The notes: a model not told the origin generated them from the letters alone. Shown: positions 33,735-41,702, counted from the stretch's first letter. The stretch is 64,000 nucleotides of DNA from Avibacterium paragallinarum (GCF_900450705.1 NZ_UGHK01000002.1:1116001-1180000), one strand, 5' to 3'. A program made the numbers and translations.

Positions 33735-34388
33735 ATGAAAAAACCTTGGAATCAATATGTGCGTGAAAAAATGCAAGATCAGAACCTAAAGCAAGATGAT
33801 ATTGCTGAAGCGATGAATAAAACGCAAGGGGCAATAGGACACTGGCTTACAGGTAGAAGAAACCCAAATGTCGGTGAAGTGGCTCAAATGATTCATTTAG
33901 CTGGCGTAGATAAGGTTATTTTAAATAGTGATGGGACACTTGAAGATTTCGATCCTAACGCTTCCTTTACTTCTGTAAAAAAATCATACTCTTATCCATT
34001 AATAAGCTCTATTCAAGCTGGAACGTGGACAGAAGCGTGCGATTTTCACGATAGTATAGGTTATGACTATATTGACACAGAGATAGACGCAGGCGAAGAC
34101 GCGTTCTTTTTGAGGATAAGCGGCTTATCGATGGAGCCTAAATTTAGCGAAGGGGATTTAGTGTTAATTGACATTCGCAAACGCCCTCACCCCGGTGACT
34201 TTGTAGCCGCAGTCAATGGAAACGGTGAGGCAACCTTAAAACGCTATCGTGAATTAGGCGAAATTTCCGAATCAGGTCATCCGCACTTTGAACTTGTTCC
34301 ACTTAACCCTGATTTTCCTACCCTTAGCTCAATGAGACAAGATATCCGCATCATCGGCGTGGCGGTTGAGCATAGGAGTTATTTGTAA
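33735..34388 (+). CDS. CI/LexA-type prophage repressor with S24 self-cleavage domain
   Basis: The start MKKPWNQYVREKMQDQ at 33735 has GGTGAG upstream. The 217-residue protein has an HTH (NLKQDDIAEAMNKTQGAIGH), a cleavage site A95-G96 in SIQAGTW, catalytic S132 in SGLSMEP and K169 in GEATLKRY. It keeps the lysogen silent and is removed by RecA-stimulated cleavage. Its stop overlaps the next ATG as TAATG, so the downstream genes are expressed in the lysogen. Confidence 0.93.
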   Translation: MKKPWNQYVREKMQDQNLKQDDIAEAMNKTQGAIGHWLTGRRNPNVGEVAQMIHLAGVDKVILNSDGTLEDFDPNASFTSVKKSYSYPLISSIQAGTWTEACDFHDSIGYDYIDTEIDAGEDAFFLRISGLSMEPKFSEGDLVLIDIRKRPHPGDFVAAVNGNGEATLKRYRELGEISESGHPHFELVPLNPDFPTLSSMRQDIRIIGVAVEHRSYL

Positions 34389-34873
34389 TGAGCAGATTAA
34401 ACGAACATAAATTTTGCCTAAACAACGAAGAAGCCCTGCAATTTATCGAATTGCTAAAATCTTACGATAAAGACTTATATTGGAATAAAGGGCGAAATAT
34501 CCATTGGCGAACGATTAATTTTGTGCCTAATGACAGAGATGAGTTAGCTGGACCTGTACCAGGAGCAACGGTTCAAGTTGACTATAAATACAGTAAACGT
34601 GTGAAAGAGTCAGGAAAACTTGTTTTGACTTTATTCAAACGCAAACAACACGAGAAATTACGAGCTTACCAATTAGAGCTATCTGATGAAAATAAAATCA
34701 GTTCACACGATGGAAATACAATTATTAAAGGTAGCCACGAACATATAGGTAAACAGGTGAGAAAGATTATCCCTGATACAGAAATTGAAAATATTGCTCA
34801 CTGGTTTGCTTTATTTTGCGATAAAATCCGTTTAGAATTTACTGGAAGCAAACTTAATTTGCCGGAGGAATAA
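34388..34873 (+). CDS. Unknown protein in the rexA/rexB position (first gene)
   Basis: A 161-residue soluble protein (NNEEALQFIELLKSYDKDLY; GPVPGATVQVDYKYSKRV; FALFCDKIRLEFTGSKLN). No recognised domain. It is coupled to cI and to the following gene (1-bp gap), so the three form a lysogeny operon ending at the 35651 terminator. Gene pairs in this slot are frequently superinfection exclusion or anti-phage modules. Confidence 0.72.
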   Translation: MSRLNEHKFCLNNEEALQFIELLKSYDKDLYWNKGRNIHWRTINFVPNDRDELAGPVPGATVQVDYKYSKRVKESGKLVLTLFKRKQHEKLRAYQLELSDENKISSHDGNTIIKGSHEHIGKQVRKIIPDTEIENIAHWFALFCDKIRLEFTGSKLNLPEE

Positions 34874-34874
34874 A

Positions 34875-35648
34875 ATGATAGATTGCCAATGGCTACACAA
34901 CCAAATTGACTTACATTGCCATAAGGTAACTAGCCTTAATGGTTCTGCTGGCGTGTGCGTACAAACCAACCATAAATGGCTAGATGGTTCTCTATTAAGT
35001 TTTTATATTATTCCACAGGGTGAACAGCTGTTAATCACCGATGATTGCGATACCTTGTTCCATTTCCACACCACCGGACTCATTGAACATAAGCGATCTT
35101 GGAAAAAAATCAAAGATAAATTGAATACTGTTCATACCGATATTGCATTGGAAGATGATGGTGAAATTTTATGTATTACCACACAAGAAAAAGCGACTTA
35201 CGCGATTGCTGATTATACTTCAGCTTTGTGCGGTTTAATGCATTACGAAAGAGAGCTTGCAGGCATACCAATGCAAGTTAATCACCTTGCCGATGAGGTG
35301 GAACTTTATTTAAAAGCGTGGAAACCTTACGCCAAATTCACTAGATCGCCAAAAGTAAATGGTATTTCAGGGCATAGCTACACACTGGATTTTCAACTAG
35401 ATGATCAACTTATAATGGCGATTAATCCAACACCTAATGCCGTTGGCTCAGTTATGCGAAAAGCAGGTGATATTCTAAGTGGTAATGACTTAGCTGGGCG
35501 TAAAATGTTGGTTGTTGTTGATGATAGAAGCGATCAGCTTTTCGAGCAAAAAGCAGAAGAAGAAATTCAAATTATTGCTTCATTGGTTAAGGCTGTTCCA
35601 CTATCAAGATTGATAGAAATATCAGCAAAGACAAATCAAATTCAATAA
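34875..35648 (+). CDS. DUF1828/DUF1829-like protein in the rex position (second gene)
   Basis: A 257-residue protein. Residues 1-95 match the DUF1828 look (SLLSFYIIPQGEQLLITDDC; DTLFHFHTTGLI), and the C-terminal part resembles DUF1829 (YTLDFQLDDQLIMAINPTPN; AGRKMLVVVDDRSDQLFEQK). Its biochemical role is not known to me. RBS GGAGGAAT lies 5 nt upstream. It partners the 161-residue gene, in the cI operon. Confidence 0.75.
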   Translation: MIDCQWLHNQIDLHCHKVTSLNGSAGVCVQTNHKWLDGSLLSFYIIPQGEQLLITDDCDTLFHFHTTGLIEHKRSWKKIKDKLNTVHTDIALEDDGEILCITTQEKATYAIADYTSALCGLMHYERELAGIPMQVNHLADEVELYLKAWKPYAKFTRSPKVNGISGHSYTLDFQLDDQLIMAINPTPNAVGSVMRKAGDILSGNDLAGRKMLVVVDDRSDQLFEQKAEEEIQIIASLVKAVPLSRLIEISAKTNQIQ

Positions 35649-35650
35649 CA

Positions 35651-35675
35651 AACCGCCTCACGGCGGTTTTCTTTT
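35651..35675 (+). terminator. Terminator of the cI lysogeny operon
   Basis: AACCGCC-tcac-GGCGGTT followed by TTCTTTT. Confidence 0.85.
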
Positions 35676-35794
35676 GCCTCAAATCTTGCTTATTTTCACT
35701 CAAATCGTGCTTAAATCCCCAAACTGCAATCATTTCAAGGAGTTAGGTAAATCACCTCGCCTTGCTTAACGCTTTCGTGATGTCTCGAAAATGA

Positions 35795-36085
35795 TTACGC
35801 GTGCGTAACACGTTTCACTTCAAAGCTAAGATTAAGGGCTTTCATCACTTTAAGCACAGTAGAAAATGTCGGGTTGCCTTTGCCTGAAAATGCCTTATAC
35901 AACCCCTCACGGCTTACCCCTACTTCTCTGGCTAACTGGCTCATATTGCGAGCTTTGGCAATATCCCCCAATGCAGACAAAATTAAATCCACATCATTTT
36001 CCTGTAACACCTCATTTAAATAAAGCTGGATTTCTTCTTCACTTCTTAAATGTTCGGCAATATCAAAATCTTGTAATTCCATCAT
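35795..36085 (-). CDS. HigA/Xre-type antitoxin
   Basis: A 96-residue addiction-module antidote with HTH NMSQLAREVGVSREGLYKAF and the family segment GNPTFSTVLKVMKALNLSFE. It follows the toxin gene directly; the intact toxin frame would end immediately before this ATG. It is likely still made and represses its own operon. Confidence 0.88.
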   Translation of the reverse strand: MMELQDFDIAEHLRSEEEIQLYLNEVLQENDVDLILSALGDIAKARNMSQLAREVGVSREGLYKAFSGKGNPTFSTVLKVMKALNLSFEVKRVTHA

Positions 36086-36381
36086 TTAAACTCCCAATTC
36101 TTTCGCTAATAATTTCGCTTTTTCAATATCTTTGGATTGTGTTGATTTATCGCCAGCAAAAGCAAAATCACCACCACTCCATTTTGGTTTTTCAAATAAA
36201 TGCGATAGCCCTTGCCCTCCGTAATACGCAATTCTGAAATCCCTTCACCAACGGGCTTAACATCACCAAAATTCCCTAACTGCAATCGCTTAATACGGGT
36301 TTGAATTTTCGCCCTCGCTCTTAAGTCTTTTAATTCATCAAGCCATTTCTTAAATAAGGTTGTTGATTTTATTTGGATCAT
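36086..36381 (-). pseudogene. HigB/RelE-type toxin with 1-nt frameshift near the C-terminus
   Basis: The start MIQIKSTTLFKKWLDELKDL at 36381 has GGGAGGG upstream. The body is normal (RARAKIQTRIKRLQLGNFGD; ELRITEGKGYRIYLKNQNGV). After VVVILLL the reading frame runs into an unrelated tail ending at 36106. In the next frame AGDKSTQSKDIEKAKLLAKE LGV is intact and ends at 36086, touching the antitoxin ATG. One T lost from a short T-run (36158-36161, A on the plus strand) explains this. The missing tail carries conserved catalytic-fold residues, so the toxin is probably inactive. Confidence 0.82.
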
Positions 36382-36544
36382 CGTTGCCCTCCCACACAAA
36401 AATTATACCTCAACCGCCTTAAGTTGTGAACTAAAATCAACAAAAATGCGTTCAACCTTAATCTCACAACTGCTTACAGGTTAAAAAATAAGCAATCAAA
36501 CAAATTTTTTCAAATTATTTTTCTTTGAAAATCAACTATATAAA

Positions 36545-36613
36545 AATACATAAGGTATTTTTATATGAAAATTAAATACGTTTAGTATTCACAAATACAA
36601 TACTTATGGTATT
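36545..36613. promoter_or_regulatory. OL-like operator cluster (three perfect sites)
   Basis: AATAC-N5-GTATT occurs without mismatch at 36545-36559, 36575-36589 and 36599-36613, with centres 30 and 24 bp apart. This mirrors the cluster between cro and cI, 2.9 kb away, as lambda OL mirrors OR. Confidence 0.8.
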
Positions 36614-36615
36614 AT
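36588..36615 (+). promoter_or_regulatory. PL-like promoter
   Basis: TTCACA, a 16-bp spacer and TATTAT; the -10 overlaps the last OL site. It points toward the left-operon remnant at 36.6-38.0 kb. Confidence 0.6.
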
Positions 36616-36643
36616 ACACCCATCAAAACGAAACAACGTTTAA

Positions 36644-36656
36644 TGCTCTTTAACAA
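36644..36656 (+). promoter_or_regulatory. boxA-like antitermination element 1
   Basis: TGCTCTTTAACAA, identical to the boxA of rRNA leaders, lies about 25 nt after the predicted PL start. It could load NusB/NusE for antitermination. Confidence 0.55.
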
Positions 36657-36699
36657 TCAAGATGAAATAAAAAGCCCTGCGGTAACAGGGCTTGGATAA

Positions 36700-36870
36700 T
36701 TAAACTTCGCGAACAGGTGTTTGTCGGTTAGTGTCCATAACAAGCCCGATACAATGTAAGCAGTTTTGTTTGGTCGTATAACCTTCACTTTGAGCTATAG
36801 GTTCGTGATTGGCGGCTTTTAGTCGCCAATACCACTGACCATTAACACCTTTGAAAATTTCAAAATACAT
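36700..36870 (-). CDS. YegP/DUF1508-family small protein
   Basis: Fifty-six residues: MYFEIFKGVNGQWYWRLKAA, then EGYTTKQNCLHCIGLVMDT. The YFEIFKG...WYWRLKAANHE pattern with a following xGYTxKxxCxxxI is that of DUF1508 (YegP-like) proteins, whose role is uncertain. RBS AAGGAG is 8 nt upstream. A minus-strand terminator GCCCTG-ttaccg-CAGGGC plus TTTTT lies at about 36671-36692. It is head-to-head with the next gene, with 14 bp between start codons. Confidence 0.8.
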   Translation of the reverse strand: MYFEIFKGVNGQWYWRLKAANHEPIAQSEGYTTKQNCLHCIGLVMDTNRQTPVREV

Positions 36871-36884
36871 AGAGGTAACTCCTT

Positions 36885-37106
36885 ATGCAAAATGAAATGA
36901 AACGCTATGCAATTTCTTACTTCTTCAAAGGGAAGAAGTGGTGTTCAGATGTCTACGCCAACTCATTTGAAGAAGCACAAGAAAAAGTCAAAGCAATGTC
37001 CCAAGCAACTATTGATGGTGAGCTTTACTGTTCAATATATGTTCCAGTCAAGCCACAATCACGCATTGCAAGGTTGCTTTTAAAGCTACTACATAAATTT
37101 AGCTAA
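36885..37106 (+). CDS. Small phage protein of the left operon
   Basis: A 73-residue basic protein: MKRYAISYFFKGKKWCSDVY, NSFEEAQEKVKAMSQATIDG, ending SRIARLLLKLLHKFS. No family is recognised. It is read from the PL side. The spacer before it carries overlapping ribosome-binding sequences for both divergent genes. An in-frame ATG five codons downstream could also be used. Confidence 0.6.
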   Translation: MQNEMKRYAISYFFKGKKWCSDVYANSFEEAQEKVKAMSQATIDGELYCSIYVPVKPQSRIARLLLKLLHKFS

Positions 37107-37130
37107 TTCAATATTTCATCTTGGTGATGA

Positions 37131-37143
37131 TGCTCTTTAACAA
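37131..37143 (+). promoter_or_regulatory. boxA-like antitermination element 2
   Basis: A second exact TGCTCTTTAACAA, directly before the gene-free structured region. Confidence 0.55.
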
Positions 37144-37552
37144 TTTAGACAAAACACCTTGTCGCCTGATGGTGAGTAGTTAGTCAAAGCGTGGAAGACC
37201 CTATAGCCCCACCGCTACAACAGCATTATGCCCAATAAGGGAAACAGACATAATCCGACAAGGTGTTTAGGTGAAAGCTGGTTGCACATAATAAGGTGCA
37301 AGGGAGTAGCCGAAAAGAACAGTAGGACTTTTTGATTATTTTTGACCGATCCGATGACTCGTAGTGAGGTTGAAAGGAATGTTGAAGCAAGGGCGAGGTA
37401 ACTACCAAAGCGGAATTAACGAAAAAATAATCTAGCAAACGCGGCTATAAGGGCGTGACAGCTTGGAGAGACAGCACTCATTCAAAACCGCATTCTTAGT
37501 CGCTCGTTTTTAGTCTTTTTTCCTCGTGGCTTTGAGTGTGGTTTTGAATGAG
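37131..37552 (+). ncRNA. Candidate structured non-coding RNA in the left operon
   Basis: About 420 bp without a credible gene. It opens with boxA. AAACACCTTGTCG (37152-37164) pairs perfectly with CGACAAGGTGTTT (37256-37268), enclosing smaller hairpins (ATTATG/CATAAT; AGCGTGG/CCACCGCT with one bulge). GATTATTTTT (37334-37343) pairs with AAAAATAATC (37423-37432). CTCATTCAAAACC (37477-37489) pairs with GGTTTTGAATGAG (37540-37552), ending just before the RBS of the next gene. A put-like antiterminator RNA or another phage regulatory RNA is possible; no known family was recognised. Confidence 0.4.
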
Positions 37553-37566
37553 AAAGGAGAAACTCA

Positions 37567-38013
37567 ATGAAAAAATATGAATTAACCGATGAATATATCG
37601 AGATCGGATTTACAACTAAAATTAAACTCTATCGCATAAAAGCTTTAGTAGCAATCGCATCAATCAGCGTTAGTGCTGGTGATTTGGGTGGATATGTCGA
37701 GAAAGAGTCAAACTTAGATCAGAGTGGTGATGCCTAGGTGTACGGTGATGCCGAGGTGTCCGGTAATGCCGAGGTGTCCGGTAATGCCGTGGTGTGTGAA
37801 AGATCTGATATTGTCTGGTTTTCAAACGTGGGTACGGAGTACGGCACATTAACCGTATTTAAAACTAAGCAAGGAGTATTGTGGGCTACTAGAGGCTGTT
37901 TTAGTGGCTCTGTTGAGGAGTTTTTGAAAAAATCCGCGGAAGTTCACGATGAAAAAACAAAACGAGAATATCAGCTTTTGATTGAAGTCGCTAAATCAAG
38001 GTTGAACAACTAA
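37567..38013 (+). pseudogene. Beta-helix-repeat phage protein interrupted by an amber codon
   Basis: The frame starts MKKYELTDEYIEIGFTTKIK with RBS AAAGGAG and reads LGGYVEKESNLDQSGDA, then TAG at 37735, then VYGDAEVSGNAEVSGNA and a normal C-terminus ending VAKSRLNN. TGG (Trp) to TAG is the likely change, since GDAWVYGDA-type hexapeptide repeats are usual in this phage protein group. The repeats are encoded by imperfect 18-bp direct repeats. Function unknown; it belongs to the left operon. Confidence 0.75.
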
Positions 38014-38063
38014 TACGCCCACACGGAAGGCGTTAAACCCCGTGCAGACATACTCCTAAGGTT

Positions 38064-38090
38064 GCCCACTGTAACAGGTGGGCTTTTTTA
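38064..38090 (+). terminator. Terminator of the left-operon remnant
   Basis: GCCCAC-tgtaacag-GTGGGC followed by TTTTTT. Confidence 0.8.
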
Positions 38091-38114
38091 TAAACAAAAT
38101 TAACATTAAAATAA

Positions 38115-38833
38115 GGGGCTGTCCTAGATAACAACTAAAAAATCTATTTAGGTTAGAATGAACCAATGAGAAAAAGTCGTCTAAGTCAGCACAAACAAAA
38201 TAAACTCATTGAGCTATTTGTTGCAGGTGTTACTGCAAGGACAGCAGCAGAGTTAGTCAATGTAAACAAAACGACTGCCGCATATTACTTTCATCGTTTA
38301 TGCCAACTCATCTATCAAAACAGCCTTCACTTAGAGATGTTTGAAGGTGAAATTGAAGCCGATGAAAGTTATTTTGGCGGTGCTCGCAAAGGCAAACGTG
38401 GTCGTGGTGCGGCAGGGAAAATTGCGGTATTCGGGCTTCTCAAGCGCAATGGCAAGGTTTATACCGTTGCGGTTCCAAATACGCAATCTGCCACCTTGTT
38501 ACCCATTATTCGGGAGCAGGTAAAGCCTGATAGTATTGTTTACACCGATAATTATCGTAGTTATGACGTGCTTGATGTGAGTGAATTTAGTCATTTTCGT
38601 ATCAATCACAGCACACATTTTGCTGAAAATCATAACCACATTAACGGAATTGAGAATTTTTGGAGCCAAGCAAAACGCCATTTACGCAAATTTAATGGTA
38701 TCCCAAAAGCGCATTTTGAGCTTTATTTAAAGGAATGTGAATGGCGTTTTAATTACAGCAACATAAAAAGTCAAATTTCTATTTTAAAACAATTGGTTAA
38801 AGGGAGTTTAGTCTAGTTATCTAGGACAGCCCC
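38115..38833 (+). mobile_element. IS1595-family insertion sequence (IS1016-like)
   Basis: Perfect 18-bp terminal inverted repeats GGGGCTGTCCTAGATAAC (38115-38132) and its complement (38816-38833) bound a 719-bp element with one transposase. The flanking octamers TAAAATAA and TTTTTTTA do not match, so no target duplication is visible. It lies exactly between prophage remnant and glpQ. Confidence 0.9.
38166..38816 (+). CDS. IS1595-family transposase
   Basis: A 216-residue DDE-type (ISXO2-like) transposase: EGEIEADESYFGGARKGKRG (first Asp), DSIVYTDNYRSYDVL (second Asp), NHINGIENFWSQAKRHLRKF (His/Asn-Glu region). N-terminal HTH-like ARTAAELVNVNKTTAAYYFH. Full length for the IS1016 group, so possibly active. 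Confidence 0.92.
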   Translation: MRKSRLSQHKQNKLIELFVAGVTARTAAELVNVNKTTAAYYFHRLCQLIYQNSLHLEMFEGEIEADESYFGGARKGKRGRGAAGKIAVFGLLKRNGKVYTVAVPNTQSATLLPIIREQVKPDSIVYTDNYRSYDVLDVSEFSHFRINHSTHFAENHNHINGIENFWSQAKRHLRKFNGIPKAHFELYLKECEWRFNYSNIKSQISILKQLVKGSLV

Positions 38834-38953
38834 TTTTTTTATTTTCATAGGCTGAAATCATTCATCCAATGACAGGGGCATAAGGCTACGCCCCTGTGTT
38901 GAGGTTTTACTATTACACCACCTTTTTGTTGTATTAAATGGTGTTAATTTGAA

Positions 38954-40054
38954 TTACTGCTTATGCAAAAACTCTACGGCGGTGTCAGGGAAGTCAGTAA
39001 ATATTCCTGTCGCACCAGCTTGGTTTAGCAAGGCATCGTACATTTGGTTTACGTTCGTAAAAAATGCGGGTAAGGCGTCTTTGCGGACGGTGTAAGGGTG
39101 TAGTTCCATTTGGTATTTTTTTAGCTCTTGCACCAATGGAGTGTAAACCTAAACCACCTTATCTTTGGTGGAATTTTCTTGATCGATTAGCATATACCAA
39201 CCTGGCCCTACGCCGTCTGCATATTTTGCCACTTCAGCCATTGCACCATCTTTGAACATCCAACCATAATCATAGTTTACCCATTCGCCTTGCGGATTTT
39301 TTTCTTCCGTTTCGTGCCAATCGGTGTAGGCGATAAGCTGGACTAATTTAAGAGCCATTCCTAGACTTGGCATTAGCTCAGTTTTGATGCGTTTAAGCTC
39401 ATTAAAATCAAAGGTTTGCAAATAAACGCGATCGGATTTTTGCGTATAACCATATTTTTTCAGCACTTCCAAGGTCGCTTTGGCAATATCTTTCCCTTCT
39501 TTATGATGTAGCCAAGGGGCTTTGATTTCAGGGTAAATCCCAATTTTTTTGCCTGTGGATTTTTCTAGTCCTTGGATAAATTCGATTTCATCTTCAAAGG
39601 TGTGAATTTTGAAATGGGATTTCCACATTGGGAAGCGATCAGGGTAAACCTGTACCTGTTTACCATCTACCACTTTGAAATTTTCGGTCATATTGAGCGA
39701 TTGAATTTCCGCAAGCGTAAAATCCACCACATAATAACGCCCATCTGCGCGTTTACGATCAGGGAATTTTTTCGCCACGTCAGTTAGCCCGTCTAAAAAA
39801 TGATCGTGGATCACGATTAAATGATCGTCTTTCGTCATCGCTAAATCTTGTTCTAAATAATCCGCTTTCTGCCCGAATGCGAGGGCCTTACTTTCTAGTG
39901 TATGCTCAGGCAAATAGCCACTTGCTCCGCGGTGAGCGATAACAAGTTTTTCATTATTGTTCATAGTCGGCATTGCATTTGCCGATTGCACACAAGTGAA
40001 CGCTAAGGTGGATAAGGCAACAACTTGGGCTAATTTTTTTAATTTGAATGTCAT
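38954..40054 (-). pseudogene. glpQ: Glycerophosphodiester phosphodiesterase GlpQ, broken by 6-bp duplication
   Basis: The start MTFKLKKLAQVVALSTLAFT at 40054 gives a Sec signal ending near SANA. The catalytic body is intact (KLVIAHRGASGYLPEHTLES; EQDLAMTKDDHLIVIHDHFL). After DKVV a TAG stops it at 39149. GGTTTA is tandemly repeated there (39144-39155, complement); with one copy the frame reads KVVYTPLVQELKKYQMELHP through to HKQ at 38954. The lost 60-odd residues complete the barrel. Unlike the H. influenzae homologue (protein D) no clear lipobox is seen. Confidence 0.88.
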
Positions 40055-40147
40055 AAAAACTCCTTTTAGTAAAGTGCGGTGCTTTTTCACCGAATTTTTA
40101 TCAATAAAAAAGGAAGGGCATTGCTGCGCTTCCTTTCTGATTATTCA

Positions 40148-41605
40148 CTATTTACCGTAGTGATCGCTTAATGTAGCTTTATGTTTCGCTTCTTGAATGG
40201 TTACGATTAAGAGTAATAATACAGCTAAGATGCCGCCGGTGATCATTACATAGAAACCACCGTCCCAACCGTAGTATTCCGCAGCCCAACCCACAACGGC
40301 TGAAGCAGAAACTGTACCACCGAGATAACCAAATAAGCCTGTGAAACCTGCTGCTGTACCTGCCGCTTTTTTCGGTGCAAGTTCAAGAGCGTGTAAACCA
40401 ATTAACATTACTGGACCATAAATTAAGAAACCGATAGTGGTCATTAAGATAAAGTCAGTTAATTGATATGGGTTTTCATACCAAGCTTTGCCTGCATATT
40501 GTGCGAGTTCAGCTTCAGGCGTTGCTGGGTTTAACCATAATGCCACTACTGCAATGGTCGTTAAGATCATAAAGATGAAACCCGTTAAACCACGTTTACC
40601 TTTAAATAGGTGATCCGATACCCAACCACAGATAAGTGTTCCCGGAATCGCCGCTAATTCATAAATGGTGTATGCCCACGCCGTACCTTTGATATTGAAA
40701 TGTTTCACTTCACCCAAATACACTGGCGACCATTTCAATACGCCATAACGAATGAGATAAACAAACACGTTAGCAATGGCGATGTACCATAACAATTTGT
40801 TTTTTAACACATAAGTAACGAAAATTTCTTTTGTGCTGAGATCATTCTCGTAGGTTTTTTCGTTGTAGTCATCTGGGTAATCATTACGCCATTTTTCAAT
40901 GGCAGGTAAACCACAAGATTGAGGCGTATCTTTCATTACTAAGAACACTGGAATAGCTGCGATCATCGCGGCAATACCCGGATAATAGAGAGCTTGTTGC
41001 CAAACATCTTTTGCCGTAGCTTGCACACCGTGTTCACTAAAATAGATAGCACCAGCAAGTAATACCATCGCACCTGGAACCATTCCTCCAACATTATGAG
41101 CACAGTTCCAAATGGATACGATGGTTCCACGTTCATTTTTCGACCACCAGTGTACCATTGTACGTCCGCACGGCGGCCACCCCATACCTTGGAACCAACC
41201 ATTAAGGAAGATCATCACGAACATGACCAAAATGCCTGATGTTGCCCAAGGCATCAAGCCCATTAGGGTCATACATAAACCTGAAAGTAATAAGCCACAA
41301 GGTAAGAAAACTTTCGGATTTGAGCGGTCAGAGATGGTCGCCATAAAGAATTTTGACAAACCATAAGCTAAACCCGCACCAGTCCCGATAATACCGAGTT
41401 CTGCTTTATTATAAAGTCCTGCTTCAATTAACCCTTTTTGTGCTAAGTCGAAATTAGCACGCACAAAATAATAGGCTGCATAACCAAAGAAGATTCCCAT
41501 AAACACTTGCCAGCGTAAGCGTTTGTAGGTGGAATCTATTTTTTCTTTTGGCAGCTCCGCAATATGGGGAGCTGGTTTAAATGGTCCAAACATAGAATTC
41601 TCCAA
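40148..41605 (-). CDS. glpT: Glycerol-3-phosphate transporter GlpT
   Basis: A 485-residue major facilitator antiporter that exchanges external glycerol-3-phosphate for phosphate. About twelve membrane helices are visible. The family segments include [40 protein letters not shown] and [23 protein letters not shown] precedes ATG. It is transcribed with glpQ downstream and divergently from glpABC, so phosphodiester products can still be imported even though glpQ is broken. Confidence 0.97.
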   Translation of the reverse strand: MENSMFGPFKPAPHIAELPKEKIDSTYKRLRWQVFMGIFFGYAAYYFVRANFDLAQKGLIEAGLYNKAELGIIGTGAGLAYGLSKFFMATISDRSNPKVFLPCGLLLSGLCMTLMGLMPWATSGILVMFVMIFLNGWFQGMGWPPCGRTMVHWWSKNERGTIVSIWNCAHNVGGMVPGAMVLLAGAIYFSEHGVQATAKDVWQQALYYPGIAAMIAAIPVFLVMKDTPQSCGLPAIEKWRNDYPDDYNEKTYENDLSTKEIFVTYVLKNKLLWYIAIANVFVYLIRYGVLKWSPVYLGEVKHFNIKGTAWAYTIYELAAIPGTLICGWVSDHLFKGKRGLTGFIFMILTTIAVVALWLNPATPEAELAQYAGKAWYENPYQLTDFILMTTIGFLIYGPVMLIGLHALELAPKKAAGTAAGFTGLFGYLGGTVSASAVVGWAAEYYGWDGGFYVMITGGILAVLLLLIVTIQEAKHKATLSDHYGK

Positions 41606-41628
41606 ATTGTTATTATTTATAATTTAAG

Positions 41629-41646
41629 GTTCGTTCTTTTACGAAC
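41629..41646. promoter_or_regulatory. Candidate GlpR operator
   Basis: GTTCGT-tctttt-ACGAAC is a strong palindrome carrying the TTCG/CGAA halves typical of DeoR-family GlpR sites, 24 bp upstream of the glpT start. GlpR is encoded nearby at 46,185. Confidence 0.45.
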
Positions 41647-41702
41647 ATTCCATAGATATGATATAGAAAAAATCCAATACGAAAAGCAGAGAAATGTTAA
41701 GT

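Larger units (their letters stand above)
1..38100 (-). mobile_element. Degenerate lambda-regulated myovirus prophage (left end outside window)
   Basis: The order Cro, regulator, O, P, NinB, NinG, Q, lysis, terminase, portal, head, sheath, tape measure, baseplate, fibres runs right to left on the minus strand, with CI divergent and paired operator clusters on either side of CI. Sheath, tube, baseplate J/W and spike genes show a contractile tail. Int and xis should lie at the right end but are absent. The right boundary is placed just before the IS1595-family element because glpQ follows it; the true att site was not found. Several genes are broken, so the element is probably not able to form plaques. 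Confidence 0.9.

Noticed and set aside
37738-37795. 18-bp repeats as a regulatory or CRISPR repeat
   Set aside because: They encode the hexapeptide repeat of a beta-helix-like protein.
38115-38833. Phage attachment site at the IS boundary
   Set aside because: The inverted repeats belong to the IS, and no direct repeat with the other side was found.
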